The notes under the pieces: model-generated | What the model saw: the letters and a program-made list of their open reading frames with translations, nothing else | Told to the model about the DNA's origin: nothing | Databases searched by the model: none | Shown: positions 9,401 to 16,856 of the stretch, in pieces | Layout: the number at the start of each line of letters is the position of its first letter | Position numbering within the stretch: position 1 is the stretch's first letter | Position numbers and translations under genes: made by a program | DNA from: a virus | Length of the DNA: 64,000 nt | Strand: one strand, 5' to 3' | IMG/VR virus record: IMGVR_UViG_3300024333_000005 | Coordinates: 1 to 64,000 of that record

Positions 9401-12400
9401 CGACGCTTCCCTCCACGGGCTCTACGACCGGGCCTTCGGCGAGGGCGGGAAGGGCGGCGAGAACCGGGAGGTCCTGGTCAACGCCCACCTGTTCGTGCTC
9501 GCCGAGCTGCGCCGGCGGCGCCTGGCCCACGAGGGGGACCAGGGCGACCCCCTGGACGCGGCGACTCTGGCCCTGGCGCCCGACGCCTATCGGGGGACGG
9601 CGAAGGCTGCCGGACCCGCGTCAGACCGTACCACCGCCGCAGTCTACCCCGGCGGGCAGGAGGACTTCGGGAGCGAGATCGCCCTCTCCGAAGTGCTCCC
9701 CTACGCCCAGGACATCGTGCTCCGGGCGCCGGCCGTCTACGTGGTGGGCGGCCTGGCGGTCCACGGCCGCACCCGGGGCGACCTCGACCTCCTGGTGCGG
9801 GGGCCGCTCGACGAGGCCACCCGGCGGGTGGTCGAGTTCCGCCTGGGCCGGATGCTGCCGCCCGACCTCTCCCAGCGGGTGCAGTTCCTCGACGACGAGC
9901 TGGGCGGCCCCTTCACCGACCACGTCGAGCTGTACGACCTGGTGCTGCGCCGGCGGGAGGACCTGGGGGTCAAGCGGATGCGGCTGGAGAAGGCCGACGA
10001 CCCCCTGCTCGACCTGCCGCCCCGAGGGAGCCAGAAGCGGTCCTCCGCGTTGCAGTACCACTTCCGGGGCCGCTCCCTGCACGCCGACCTCCGCTTCAAG
10101 GTGGCCGACGACTACCTGGTGGGCTGGACTCTGGCCCTCCAGCGGGAGGGCCGGACCCCCGACGTGAACTCGGTCGCCGAGGCCAAGCAGATCGCGGCCA
10201 CCTTCTCCCCGGAGGGGAGCCGCTACTCCAAGCCCTTCCTCGCCCCGGCCCGACTCTGGGCTACCCCCAAGGCCCGGCAGCCGGTGGCGTGGCTGAACAT
10301 CGAGGCGGAGACCTTCGCCCCCGGCTCGGTCGGGGCGACCCGCTTCGAGGAAGGCACCATCGTCCTGGTCGACCGGCCCCGGGTCGAATGGGGGCTCCAG
10401 AAGCCCTACAGCCACGAGTACTTCCTGACCGGCAAGGGGCCGCTCGTCGGCATCCTCTTCTTCCGCCTGCTCGTCGGCGAAGGCGAGGGGGACGAGACGC
10501 CGGCTCGGACCCCGGAGGGCGAAGCCTTCTGGACCTGCACCCTGACCCGCAGCCTGCTCCCCGGGGTGCTCAAGCCGCGGGCGGTGGAGACCGGCGACGT
10601 GCCGCCCCAGCACTACTCCGGCCTGCCGGCGACCCTGGCCGAAGTGGTGCCGTCCTCCTTCCGCTACTGGGAGGCGGCGACGCCCCGGGAGCGGCGGGAG
10701 GTGCGGGACGCCCTGGTCGGCGAGCGGTTCTTCACCGAGGCCGGCATCCGGCTGGTCGACGGCGAGTTCCGCCGAGTGGTGCAGAAGCTCTACGTCTACA
10801 CGCCCCAGGCGGCCGACCTGGCCAAGGGGCCGCCGGTGGTCGACTTCGCCCTCTCCCGCCAGACCTGGCAGGGGCAGACCGTGATCCGGGGGGTGCCCTC
10901 CCGCACCGTCTGGCACCTGGTCCTCGATGGGCCGGGCGAGGGGCTGCGGGGCTGGGAGCTGCAAGCCGACCCGCTGGAGGAAGGGGAGCGAGTCGCGGCC
11001 CTGGCCCACGACCACCCGGAGAAGGAGCTGCTGCACTTCGAGGGCGAGGTCAAGCCGGGTGCCCGAATCGGGGGCGAGGTCCTGAACCCCACCCGGGCGA
11101 CGCCCTCCGACGTGGCCCTGCTCGACCGGGGCAAGGCCACCATCCTCGACGACGTGCCCGGCCGGCTGCGGGTCCGCTTCGCCGGTCGCAAGCTGCACGG
11201 CGCCTGGACCCTGGTTCAGGAAGAGGAGCGCTCGCCGGTCTGGACCCTGGGCCGGGGCGAGCTGCCCGGTCGCCGCCAGGCCGAGAAGGAGGCCGGCGAG
11301 GGGGCAGAGGACGGCCGCGGCCGCGGCGACCTGGAGAAGCGCACCGGCAGCCGAGGCCCCTACCCGCACGACGAGTGCATGTTCCCCCGCTGCTCCAAGG
11401 CCCCCGAGGTCGAAGTGGTCTGGGCCGACGGCCGCGGCCGGGCCTGGTTCTGCAAGGAGCACCTCGCCCGCTGGCGGGACCGGGGGGAGCCCGACGGCGA
11501 CCCGCCTGGCGACCGGGAGATCATCCGGGAGCGGGAGGTCGAGGGGGGCCGGGTCGGCCCCCGCTACGGGGCGCCCCCGCTGGCCAAGGCCATCCCCCTC
11601 CGAGATGGCGTCCAGGTCTGGGACCCCGACCGGCGGGACCCCGAAGCCGACCGTACCCAGCTCCGGCCCCTGGCCCTGTTCCGCCCGCAGAAGCCGGCGC
11701 CCCGGCCGACCAACGAGTTCCGCGACCCGGAGGATGCCCTGGCCTTCGCCACGCCCGCGGCCCTGCGGGACGGCATCCTGGTCGAACCCAAGTGGAACGG
11801 CTTCCGGGTAGTGGCCGAGAAGGCCGGCGGCCGAGTCCTGATCTTCACCGAGGACACCCAGCGGGACATCTCCCCGGCCCTGCCCGGGGTCACCCGGGAG
11901 CTGGCCGGGCTGCGGGGCGACTACGTGCTCGACGCCGAGCTGATGGCCTTCGACGGCGAGAGCCCCGTTCCCCGCCGGGAGCTGGCCCGCTTCCGGGGCG
12001 AGCGGCCGACCGACGACGCCCAGGCCGCGCTCTGCGTCCACGACGCCCTTTACCTCCCCGGGCCGGGGAACCTGACGGCGAAGACCAACGCCGAGCGGCG
12101 GGCGGCCCTGGAGGCGTACCTGCCCGCTCGGGCGAAGCACCTGCGCCTCTCCCCGGCCCGGCTGGTCCACCGGGAGGCGGCCCTGCGGGAGGCCCTGCGC
12201 TGGGCCTCCCATCTCCCCGGCTCCGAGGGGGCCATGCTCAAGCTCGCCGGCTCCACCTACAGCCTGGGCGGCGAGAACGACGGCTGGGCGAAGTTGAAGC
12301 TGGTGCGGGAGGTCCTGGCCATCGTCTACCGGCTGGAGCCGGTCGAGGGCTCTCCTGGCGTCCACACCCTCTACTGCGCCGTCGGCCCCATCCCCCCCGA

Positions 12401-13088
12401 CGAGCGGGACCGCTGGCGGGAGGTGGTCGAAGTCGCCGGGAAGCTGGCCACGCCCATCGGCCGGACCTTCAACACGAAGGCGGACGTTGAGGTCGGCAGC
12501 GTGGTTCGGGTGGAGGTCACCGAGCTGCTGTCCGACCAGCGGCCGGAGGCCAAGCGGTCCCTCACCTGGTTCACCCCGACGGTGGTGGAGGGCCCGGTCG
12601 AGCGGCGGCCCATGACCCCCGCCGAGGCCGAGGCCCTTCTCCTCCCCGGCGAGGTCAAGAAGCTCCTGGCCGAGGCCGCAGTGGCGAAGGACCTGGAGGT
12701 GATCGCCAAGGCCGGCGACGGCGAGCACTACGCGCTGGGGGTGGTGCTGGAGCCGACCGACGAGGCGGCCGGGCTCAAGCCCGACGCCCAGCATGACGTG
12801 TACTCGGCCGAGGAAGTCCAGCGGGCGGCCCACTACTTCATGGAGGCCGGCGGCCGGATCGGCTTCATGCACCGGGAGATCATCGGGGACAAGGCCCGGG
12901 TGCTGGAGACCTACCTCGCTCCGGTCACCTTCGAGCTGCCCCTTCCCGGCGGCGGAGTGCGGCGCATCCGGGAGGGAACCTGGCTGCTCGCCCTCCGGGT
13001 CCTTGACGCCGACCTCTGGCAGGCTGTAAGGTCGCGGAAGTTCGCCGGCCTGTCGGTCGGCGGCACGGCGCGCCGGGAGGCCGCTTGA
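6408..13088 (+). CDS. giant fusion: DpdA-like transglycosylase, DNA methyltransferase, nucleotidyltransferase, ligase, XkdF protease
   Basis: One 2226-residue open frame. Residues 1-330 resemble TGT-fold DpdA proteins: DSGAYSD (D48), MMDKIGD (D97, D101), ITTG, HLLGSFR and a following FTSADIS; DpdA inserts preQ0 into DNA. After a charged linker, 580-810 is a D12-type adenine methyltransferase (EPFAGGAA near 613, DPPW at 754-757). About 1085-1190 is nucleotidyltransferase-like (YVVGGLAVHG then DLDLLV). About 1210-1650 has LigD-phosphoesterase-like pieces (YHFRGRSLHADLRF, HGAWTL). A C..C..C..H finger lies near 1655-1690. About 1770-2060 is an ATP-dependent ligase core: EPKWNGFR with K1795 (KxNG, not the usual KxDG), VLDAELM, EGAMLKL, WAKLK. 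Residues 2090-2226 match XkdF prohead proteases (H2155 in GFMHRE, S2216 in GLSVGG). It starts at GTG one base after queC. Whether it is cleaved, or internal starts are used, is unknown. Confidence 0.75.
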   Translation: MPKVRTTLFYVTLPWGTPLLKRMRIENVMVSFRHFGRKLPEFPRLIVDSGAYSDAKLRKGEGEGKGREKEDRSGKGYARYLDESPAERSVVFRVMMDKIGDQPATCRRFDRHLAKGHSCAFVYYSDARVTPAVEAALKRSLTAAGAACFAGITTGYLIARKIGMNEVFRGLERWWGAVEKVLGKGPRPRTHLLGSFRIPVLSRFPFTSADISSHFLANRYGRFCTYLRDERGLRVSGIPHHQAKNVEGRLSPAMRRLQEASYASARKLGLDLDVEDDRYCWNIRAYKLLEAALARGDVEKADAGLLLDTPGLTPWAEGAVAPPSSVAYDFGFSPGELADLGKTEDEHDGEREGAEDPGDEWAADDEAEDQGEDSAEATAKDAITTDALATGGRKAPEQGGPPPRRRRRRQEEEEKAAPPTGVLPALKMPDPAFLLDRLEAGESAGILSRRAQAERVGEPEFLVNEVAPLGFDRAFVWAVVKHGAAEAVADLSALDPLRRAGVDALARQEFAGERDFFYLPLELVERYEAPLPLKRPPAGRRFGAEVDLERDVAKAAVPSLPPAGDDPPEAEADDEGEGEVGKRVRQPFGAPAGKSAVAGRVAAGLPRHRTYVEPFAGGAAVLFAKAPSSSVREVLADLDPEVVGAFSFLQRATSRDLDDLRARDWRSTPEQLRQAVALQPRSDAERFWRLAMRRYSGWRAASGGYNPARQGRVSTLPGRLEEVQRRLAGVVLRRQDWRETLREFDAPDSFFYLDPPWPSRKGAAPEGLEPATLAAALATLKGTFLLHYDPAHADAFRREGWGLREADGLLEVTNAPDRVGKAAAEPTPGELAAECRGLLRKLAQDAPGRTEAVCRLGEPGPDDLAALRAAPGRLQAAAEALAAVELVTPEPSPGPGDPAARLAALLPRLFPALEGADELHKALEGGHEAAALLARLGGFSGTGDGGSARLCPACLAAPAPEATCRVVKVLIAGVGSVPPERLDAERLRDLSDGQLREADASLHGLYDRAFGEGGKGGENREVLVNAHLFVLAELRRRRLAHEGDQGDPLDAATLALAPDAYRGTAKAAGPASDRTTAAVYPGGQEDFGSEIALSEVLPYAQDIVLRAPAVYVVGGLAVHGRTRGDLDLLVRGPLDEATRRVVEFRLGRMLPPDLSQRVQFLDDELGGPFTDHVELYDLVLRRREDLGVKRMRLEKADDPLLDLPPRGSQKRSSALQYHFRGRSLHADLRFKVADDYLVGWTLALQREGRTPDVNSVAEAKQIAATFSPEGSRYSKPFLAPARLWATPKARQPVAWLNIEAETFAPGSVGATRFEEGTIVLVDRPRVEWGLQKPYSHEYFLTGKGPLVGILFFRLLVGEGEGDETPARTPEGEAFWTCTLTRSLLPGVLKPRAVETGDVPPQHYSGLPATLAEVVPSSFRYWEAATPRERREVRDALVGERFFTEAGIRLVDGEFRRVVQKLYVYTPQAADLAKGPPVVDFALSRQTWQGQTVIRGVPSRTVWHLVLDGPGEGLRGWELQADPLEEGERVAALAHDHPEKELLHFEGEVKPGARIGGEVLNPTRATPSDVALLDRGKATILDDVPGRLRVRFAGRKLHGAWTLVQEEERSPVWTLGRGELPGRRQAEKEAGEGAEDGRGRGDLEKRTGSRGPYPHDECMFPRCSKAPEVEVVWADGRGRAWFCKEHLARWRDRGEPDGDPPGDREIIREREVEGGRVGPRYGAPPLAKAIPLRDGVQVWDPDRRDPEADRTQLRPLALFRPQKPAPRPTNEFRDPEDALAFATPAALRDGILVEPKWNGFRVVAEKAGGRVLIFTEDTQRDISPALPGVTRELAGLRGDYVLDAELMAFDGESPVPRRELARFRGERPTDDAQAALCVHDALYLPGPGNLTAKTNAERRAALEAYLPARAKHLRLSPARLVHREAALREALRWASHLPGSEGAMLKLAGSTYSLGGENDGWAKLKLVREVLAIVYRLEPVEGSPGVHTLYCAVGPIPPDERDRWREVVEVAGKLATPIGRTFNTKADVEVGSVVRVEVTELLSDQRPEAKRSLTWFTPTVVEGPVERRPMTPAEAEALLLPGEVKKLLAEAAVAKDLEVIAKAGDGEHYALGVVLEPTDEAAGLKPDAQHDVYSAEEVQRAAHYFMEAGGRIGFMHREIIGDKARVLETYLAPVTFELPLPGGGVRRIREGTWLLALRVLDADLWQAVRSRKFAGLSVGGTARREAA
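8943..8961 (+). repeat. dispersed in-frame repeat, copy A
   Basis: The 19-base core GCCCCAGGACGCACGGAAG occurs here and at 40680-40698 and 59065-59083. It is read as APGRTE in each host gene. Here it lies between the methyltransferase and nucleotidyltransferase parts of the fusion protein, in the context LAQDAPGRTEAV. The match extends imperfectly about ten bases upstream. Confidence 0.8.
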
Positions 13089-14104
13089 GTGGACCTGCGA
13101 AGGACGACGACGACCTCTACCGCCTGCGGGACCTCAAGGTGGAGGAGGTCAGCATCGTCGACCGCCCGGCCAACCGCATCGAGTGGCTCATCGTCAAGCG
13201 AGACGGGGAGGACCCCATGAGCGCAGGCCCCGAGGTCCGCGAAGGCGCGGACGGGAAGCTCACGGTCGCCAAGGCCGACCCGGCCAAGCCGGAGGACGAG
13301 GCGGCGAAGGCCAAGGTTCCGCCCGAGGACGAGGCGGCGAAGGCGAAGGCTCCGAAGCCCGAGGACGCCGAGAAGGCCGGCGGCCGGCTGGAGGCCGGTG
13401 CCCGGGAGGCGGCCGAGCGGCTGCTCTCCCTGGCCAACCAGGCCAAGGGCAAGGCCCCCGACGCGGCGATGCTCCGGGAGCTGAAGGCGGTCTCGGGCCT
13501 GCTCACCGGGCTCGCCGACAAGTACCCCTCGCCGAAGGCCGGCGTGGCGAAGGCGGAGGCCGACCTGATCGCCGAGGGTCGGACCTTCGACGGGGTGCTG
13601 CACACCGCGGCCCAGGCCATCCTCGGCGGGTCCCGGGAGCAGGCGGCCGCGGCGGTCGCCGGCGTCCGGGCCGCCATCGACTACGCGGTCGGGAAGGCCG
13701 CGAAGGTCGAGGACGAGGAGCCGGAGGACGAGGCGAAGGCGAAGGCCGCGAAGCCGAAGGACCTCCCCGGGGCCGGCAAGCGGTTCACCGCCGAGCGGGT
13801 CGGCAAGCTGACCTCGGCGCTCGGCTCGCTGCTCGACGTGCTCAAGGACCTGGGCGTCACCAACCTCCCCGCCCTGCTCAACGTGGCGAAGAGCGACGGC
13901 ACGGCGGAGGGCGAGGTGATCGCCAAGGCCCTGTCCGCGGTGGGCGTCGACGCCGAGGCGGCCCGGGCCGCCGAGGCCGACGGCAAGCTCGCCGACCTCC
14001 AGAAGCGGCTCGACCGCCTGGAGACGGCGGGCCTGGCGAAGGGCCTGGGCGGCGACGCGGTCGCCAAGGCCGTGAAGCCGGACCTCTGGAAGGGGATCGT
14101 CTAG
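13085..14104 (+). CDS. scaffold protein with XkdF C-terminal segment
   Basis: A 339-residue, Ala/Lys/Glu-rich, probably helical protein immediately before the major capsid gene, as expected of a scaffold. Its first 45 residues contain LKVEEVSIVDRPANR and LIVKRDG, which normally form the end of XkdF-type proteases, so the protease family signature is split between this gene and the end of the preceding fusion. The TTG at 13085 overlaps the previous stop (TTGA), implying termination-reinitiation. An internal ATG at 13217 preceded by GGGGAGG at 13206-13212 could make a shorter scaffold of about 295 residues lacking that segment, similar in arrangement to lambda C/Nu3. Runs of EDEAAKAK repeat near residues 65-95. 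Confidence 0.75.
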   Translation: MSGPAKDDDDLYRLRDLKVEEVSIVDRPANRIEWLIVKRDGEDPMSAGPEVREGADGKLTVAKADPAKPEDEAAKAKVPPEDEAAKAKAPKPEDAEKAGGRLEAGAREAAERLLSLANQAKGKAPDAAMLRELKAVSGLLTGLADKYPSPKAGVAKAEADLIAEGRTFDGVLHTAAQAILGGSREQAAAAVAGVRAAIDYAVGKAAKVEDEEPEDEAKAKAAKPKDLPGAGKRFTAERVGKLTSALGSLLDVLKDLGVTNLPALLNVAKSDGTAEGEVIAKALSAVGVDAEAARAAEADGKLADLQKRLDRLETAGLAKGLGGDAVAKAVKPDLWKGIV

Positions 14105-14120
14105 CGCCGCCGAGCGGCGC
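14104..14120 (+). other. hairpin between scaffold and capsid genes
   Basis: A perfect 7-bp stem, GCGCCGC (14104-14110) with GCGGCGC (14114-14120), and a CGA loop. It sits directly after the scaffold stop and upstream of the capsid ribosome-binding site (GGAGGG at 14125-14130). No T-run follows, so it is more likely an RNA-processing, stability or translational element than an intrinsic terminator. Role is inferred. Confidence 0.5.
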
Positions 14121-14137
14121 CCGTGGAGGGCTGCACC

Positions 14138-15325
14138 GTGACCAACGAAGAGCTGCTTCGCAAGGCCGTCATCACCACGGACGCCCTGGCGGCGGCCGGC
14201 AAGCTGAACCCCGAGCAGGCGGACAAGTTCATCGACTTCGTCCTGGACGAGACCGCCCTCAAGGGTTCGGTCAGGACCATCAGGGTCAAGACCGACTGGG
14301 AGATCAACAAGATCGGGGTCGGCGCCCGGGTCGCGATGCCCGCGGCCGAGGCCAAGGACCCCGGCCTCCGGCGCGGCATCACCACCTCCAAGGTGACGCT
14401 CAACGCCAAGGAGGTGATCGTCCCGTTCGAGATCGGGGACTCCTTCCTGGAGGAGAACATCGAGGGCGAGCCGAGCGCCGAGCACATCGTCCGCCTCATG
14501 GCGACGAAGGCGGCGAACGAGCTGGAGGAGCTGGGAATCCTGGGCGACGCCCTGGGCGTGGCGGCCCTGGAGTCCGACCTCATCGAGGGCGGCGACGCGG
14601 TCCGGCACGTCCGGGACTCCTACCTCGCCCTCTTCGACGGGTACGCCCGGCTCGCCGACGGCGGCAGCATCTTCAACGCCGCCGGGGCCAACATCGGGCT
14701 CTCGATCTTCGGCGGCATGCTCCGGGCCATGCCGACCAAGTTCCGCAAGGACCCCCGGCGCCTGCGCTACCTGGTGAGCCCCGACCTGGAGCAGCTCTGG
14801 CGGGAGCGGGTCAGCACCCGCGGCACCGCCCTGGGCGACCAGGCGGTGCAGGGCGACTCCCGGATCAAGGCGTTCGGGGTCGAGATGGTGCCCCTGCCGC
14901 TGCTCCCCTTCCGGCCCCGGGTGGTCGAGCACGTGGTCCTGAACGGTCTGGTCGCCGCCACCCTGCGGTACCAGAACCTCGCGAACGCCGTCGTCCACCT
15001 GGCGACCCTGGGGAACGTCCCGACCGCCCCCTACACCGCCGGCGTCGACTACACCCTCGACGCGGCGGCGGGGACCATCGTCCGCATCGGCGGCGGCGGC
15101 ATCGCCGACGGGGCGACGGTCAAGGTCACCTACGACTCGCCCCCCATCGCCATCCTGACCCACTTCGAGAACCTGCTCCTGGCCATCGGGCGGGACATCC
15201 GCATCGAGAAGGACCGGGACATCTTCCGGCGGGTCAACCAGTACGCCATCACCATCAAGGTCGGGGTCGGGGTCGAGGAGGCGGCGGCCATCGTGAAGGC
15301 CCGCAACCTCGGCACCGGCATCTAG
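14138..15325 (+). CDS. major capsid protein
   Basis: A 395-residue protein, the likely HK97-fold coat protein. GTG 14138 is preferred to GTG 14123 because the earlier codon forms part of the GTGGAGGG ribosome-binding region, 7 bases upstream. N-terminal helices (TNEELLRKAVITTDALAAAGKL) are followed by a beta-rich body with DFVLDET, TTSKVTLNAKEVIVPFEIGD and a helix near 120 (IVRLMATKAANELE). Length, position after protease and scaffold, and the pattern DxFLEENIEGE resemble PBSX/XkdG-like capsid proteins. No delta-domain-like N-terminal extension is apparent, consistent with a separate scaffold. Confidence 0.85.
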   Translation: MTNEELLRKAVITTDALAAAGKLNPEQADKFIDFVLDETALKGSVRTIRVKTDWEINKIGVGARVAMPAAEAKDPGLRRGITTSKVTLNAKEVIVPFEIGDSFLEENIEGEPSAEHIVRLMATKAANELEELGILGDALGVAALESDLIEGGDAVRHVRDSYLALFDGYARLADGGSIFNAAGANIGLSIFGGMLRAMPTKFRKDPRRLRYLVSPDLEQLWRERVSTRGTALGDQAVQGDSRIKAFGVEMVPLPLLPFRPRVVEHVVLNGLVAATLRYQNLANAVVHLATLGNVPTAPYTAGVDYTLDAAAGTIVRIGGGGIADGATVKVTYDSPPIAILTHFENLLLAIGRDIRIEKDRDIFRRVNQYAITIKVGVGVEEAAAIVKARNLGTGI

Positions 15326-15340
15326 CCGCCCCGGGTAGCG

Positions 15341-15655
15341 GTGCTCTGGGTCAACCGGGCGGATGGTAGTACCGCCCGGTTGACCCTGGGCCCGTTGCCC
15401 CTGACCCTTGATCCGGGCCTGCGGGGGGCCAGCCTTGGCAACGGCGAGCAGCGGGTGGCGGTGCAGGCGCCCCGGCGCTTCGGGCGGGTCGCCTACTCGG
15501 CCGAGGCCGACGACGCCGGTGCCGAACGGCTCGACGTGCAGGCTGGCGAAGTGCTCCTGACCGTGATACGCTACGCCTCCGGTATGGTCCGGGTGGGCCT
15601 GGTCCGCACCGGCCACCCCCGCTACCTGCCGGCACTCGACGGGAGGCCACTGTGA
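15341..15655 (+). CDS. small hypothetical head protein
   Basis: A 104-residue protein from the GTG at 15341. The first 15 codons are built from a perfect 15-bp hairpin, so translation may instead begin downstream, for instance at TTG 15380. The remainder is beta-rich and basic-acidic mixed (VAVQAPRRFGRVAYSAEADD), without known motifs. Its stop overlaps the next start by four bases (GTGA). Position after the capsid gene suggests a decoration or completion protein, but that is context only. Confidence 0.55.
   Translation: MLWVNRADGSTARLTLGPLPLTLDPGLRGASLGNGEQRVAVQAPRRFGRVAYSAEADDAGAERLDVQAGEVLLTVIRYASGMVRVGLVRTGHPRYLPALDGRPL
15348..15386 (+). terminator. 15-bp perfect hairpin after the capsid gene
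   Basis: GGGTCAACCGGGCGG (15348-15362) pairs perfectly with CCGCCCGGTTGACCC (15372-15386) across a 9-base loop ATGGTAGTA. It begins 22 bases after the capsid stop. It lacks a downstream T-run, so it may attenuate transcription, stabilise the capsid mRNA 3' end, or be a processing site rather than a classical terminator. Confidence 0.5.
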
Positions 15656-16116
15656 ACCTGACCGCCGCGTTCTGGAACCTGCTCCGGCGCCGCTCCGACG
15701 GCACCGGAATCGGCACCGACCACGCGATCCCCTTCTGGGACGCCCTGCGCAACACCCTCTGCGGCCGGCAGGCCCGCTGCGTGCAGATCGAGTCCCCCTA
15801 CGCCGAGTGGGCGGCGGGGGCGGCGAACGCGGCCGGGGCCGTGTTCTTCGTCTCCGGGGGCTCGACCCTGCGGGTCTGGGACCACGGGCTGCTGCTCGAC
15901 GACTCGAACGTCACCTGCCGCCTGCGGAACATCACCGACGGGGCCAACGTGCTCGCCGTCGTCGGCCCCCGGGCGGTGGTCGAGTCGGACGGCGAGACGC
16001 CGCTCGCGACCCTGGCCGGCGGGGGCGCGGGGAAGTTCGTCCGCTTCGAGTTCAGCAACGCCGACGGGGTCAACCCCCACCGCGGCGGGGCCTACATCAA
16101 GGCGACGCTGGAGTAG
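15652..16116 (+). CDS. hypothetical head-associated protein
   Basis: A 154-residue protein from GTG 15652, with GGGAGG at 15641-15646 upstream and a GTGA overlap with the previous gene. The second half is beta-strand rich (CRLRNITDGANVLAVVG). An ANAAGAVFFVSGG stretch near residue 57 is mildly hydrophobic but does not look like a membrane anchor. I do not recognise a family. Head-module position suggests a virion protein. Confidence 0.55.
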   Translation: MNLTAAFWNLLRRRSDGTGIGTDHAIPFWDALRNTLCGRQARCVQIESPYAEWAAGAANAAGAVFFVSGGSTLRVWDHGLLLDDSNVTCRLRNITDGANVLAVVGPRAVVESDGETPLATLAGGGAGKFVRFEFSNADGVNPHRGGAYIKATLE

Positions 16117-16120
16117 GGCC

Positions 16121-16516
16121 GTGGCCCAGGTCGAGAACACCCTGACCGGCGGCGGCGTCTTCTCCCGGCACCGCCTCAAGACCGGCGCTCCGGTGGCGGC
16201 CGATGCGGCCCCGGACGGGAGCTTCCCGAACCGGCGGGCCCTGCTCAACTGCCGGGGGTGGGACACCATCATCGGCCGGGTGGAGCTGACCGGCGGCGTG
16301 GGGCCGACGGTGGACCTGGAGCCGCTGCTCTACGACCAGGACACCGACAGCTTCGCCAAGCACACCCTCACCGGCGCCCTGGCCACCGGCGACGCCTTCG
16401 AGTGCCTGGTGGTCTCGGGCCGGGTCTTCCTGCGCATCAACGCGGTGGCGGGCGCCCCGACCGCGGTGGAGATCCGCGTGACCGGGGGAACCCGCAGCCG
16501 CCGGCCCGAGGAGTAG
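16121..16516 (+). CDS. hypothetical head-associated protein
   Basis: A 131-residue protein from GTG 16121, predicted mainly beta-strand (DTIIGRVELTGGVGPTVDLEPLLYD, then CLVVSGRVFLRINAV). The domain ends in a short basic-acidic tail SRRPEE. Compact size, all-beta look and location shortly after the capsid gene are compatible with a capsid decoration protein, but no family signature is seen. Confidence 0.55.
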   Translation: MAQVENTLTGGGVFSRHRLKTGAPVAADAAPDGSFPNRRALLNCRGWDTIIGRVELTGGVGPTVDLEPLLYDQDTDSFAKHTLTGALATGDAFECLVVSGRVFLRINAVAGAPTAVEIRVTGGTRSRRPEE

Positions 16517-16562
16517 CGCCCTGTCCCTCAAGCTCCATCCCCGGCGCTACGGCCAGGGCGGG

Positions 16563-16832
16563 ATGTTCTCCCCGCCCTCCGGCGGCGGGGCCAACCCGGG
16601 GCAATGGGAGGTCGAGCAGTGGACGGTCGCCGTCCCCGGCGAGACCCAGTACACGGTGGCGATGGCCGTGGCCCTGGACGCCGACGGCACGCCCCTCATC
16701 CGCATCGAGTACGGGGGCGTCAGCTACGGCATCGGGGACGACTTCACCCTGGCCGACAAGACGATCACGTGGACCTGCGGCATCCTCTTGGAGGCCGGCG
16801 AGGTCCTGGATGTCTGGTACGTGCAGGCGTAA
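16563..16832 (+). CDS. small hypothetical beta-rich protein
   Basis: An 89-residue protein from ATG 16563. The frame remains open upstream to 16521 with coding-like residues (LSLKLHPRRYGQGG), so a CTG start at 16521 would give about 103 residues and almost abut the previous gene; I keep the ATG because CTG starts are rare. The sequence is rich in strands and aromatic residues (QWEVEQWTVAVPGETQYTVAM). It ends with TAA, the only TAA stop among the genes listed here. Function unknown. Confidence 0.55.
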   Translation: MFSPPSGGGANPGQWEVEQWTVAVPGETQYTVAMAVALDADGTPLIRIEYGGVSYGIGDDFTLADKTITWTCGILLEAGEVLDVWYVQA

Positions 16833-16856
16833 CCCGCCTGCTCAAGGAGGTTGCTC

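Noticed and set aside
6144-9530. Very long open frames on the minus strand, e.g. 6144-9530, 9621-12872, 21671-24829, 34263-38549 and 52781-56875
   Set aside because: In this GC-rich DNA stops are rare in frames opposite real genes. These translations show no motifs, are Arg/Gly/Pro/His biased, and lie fully antisense to genes with clear families.
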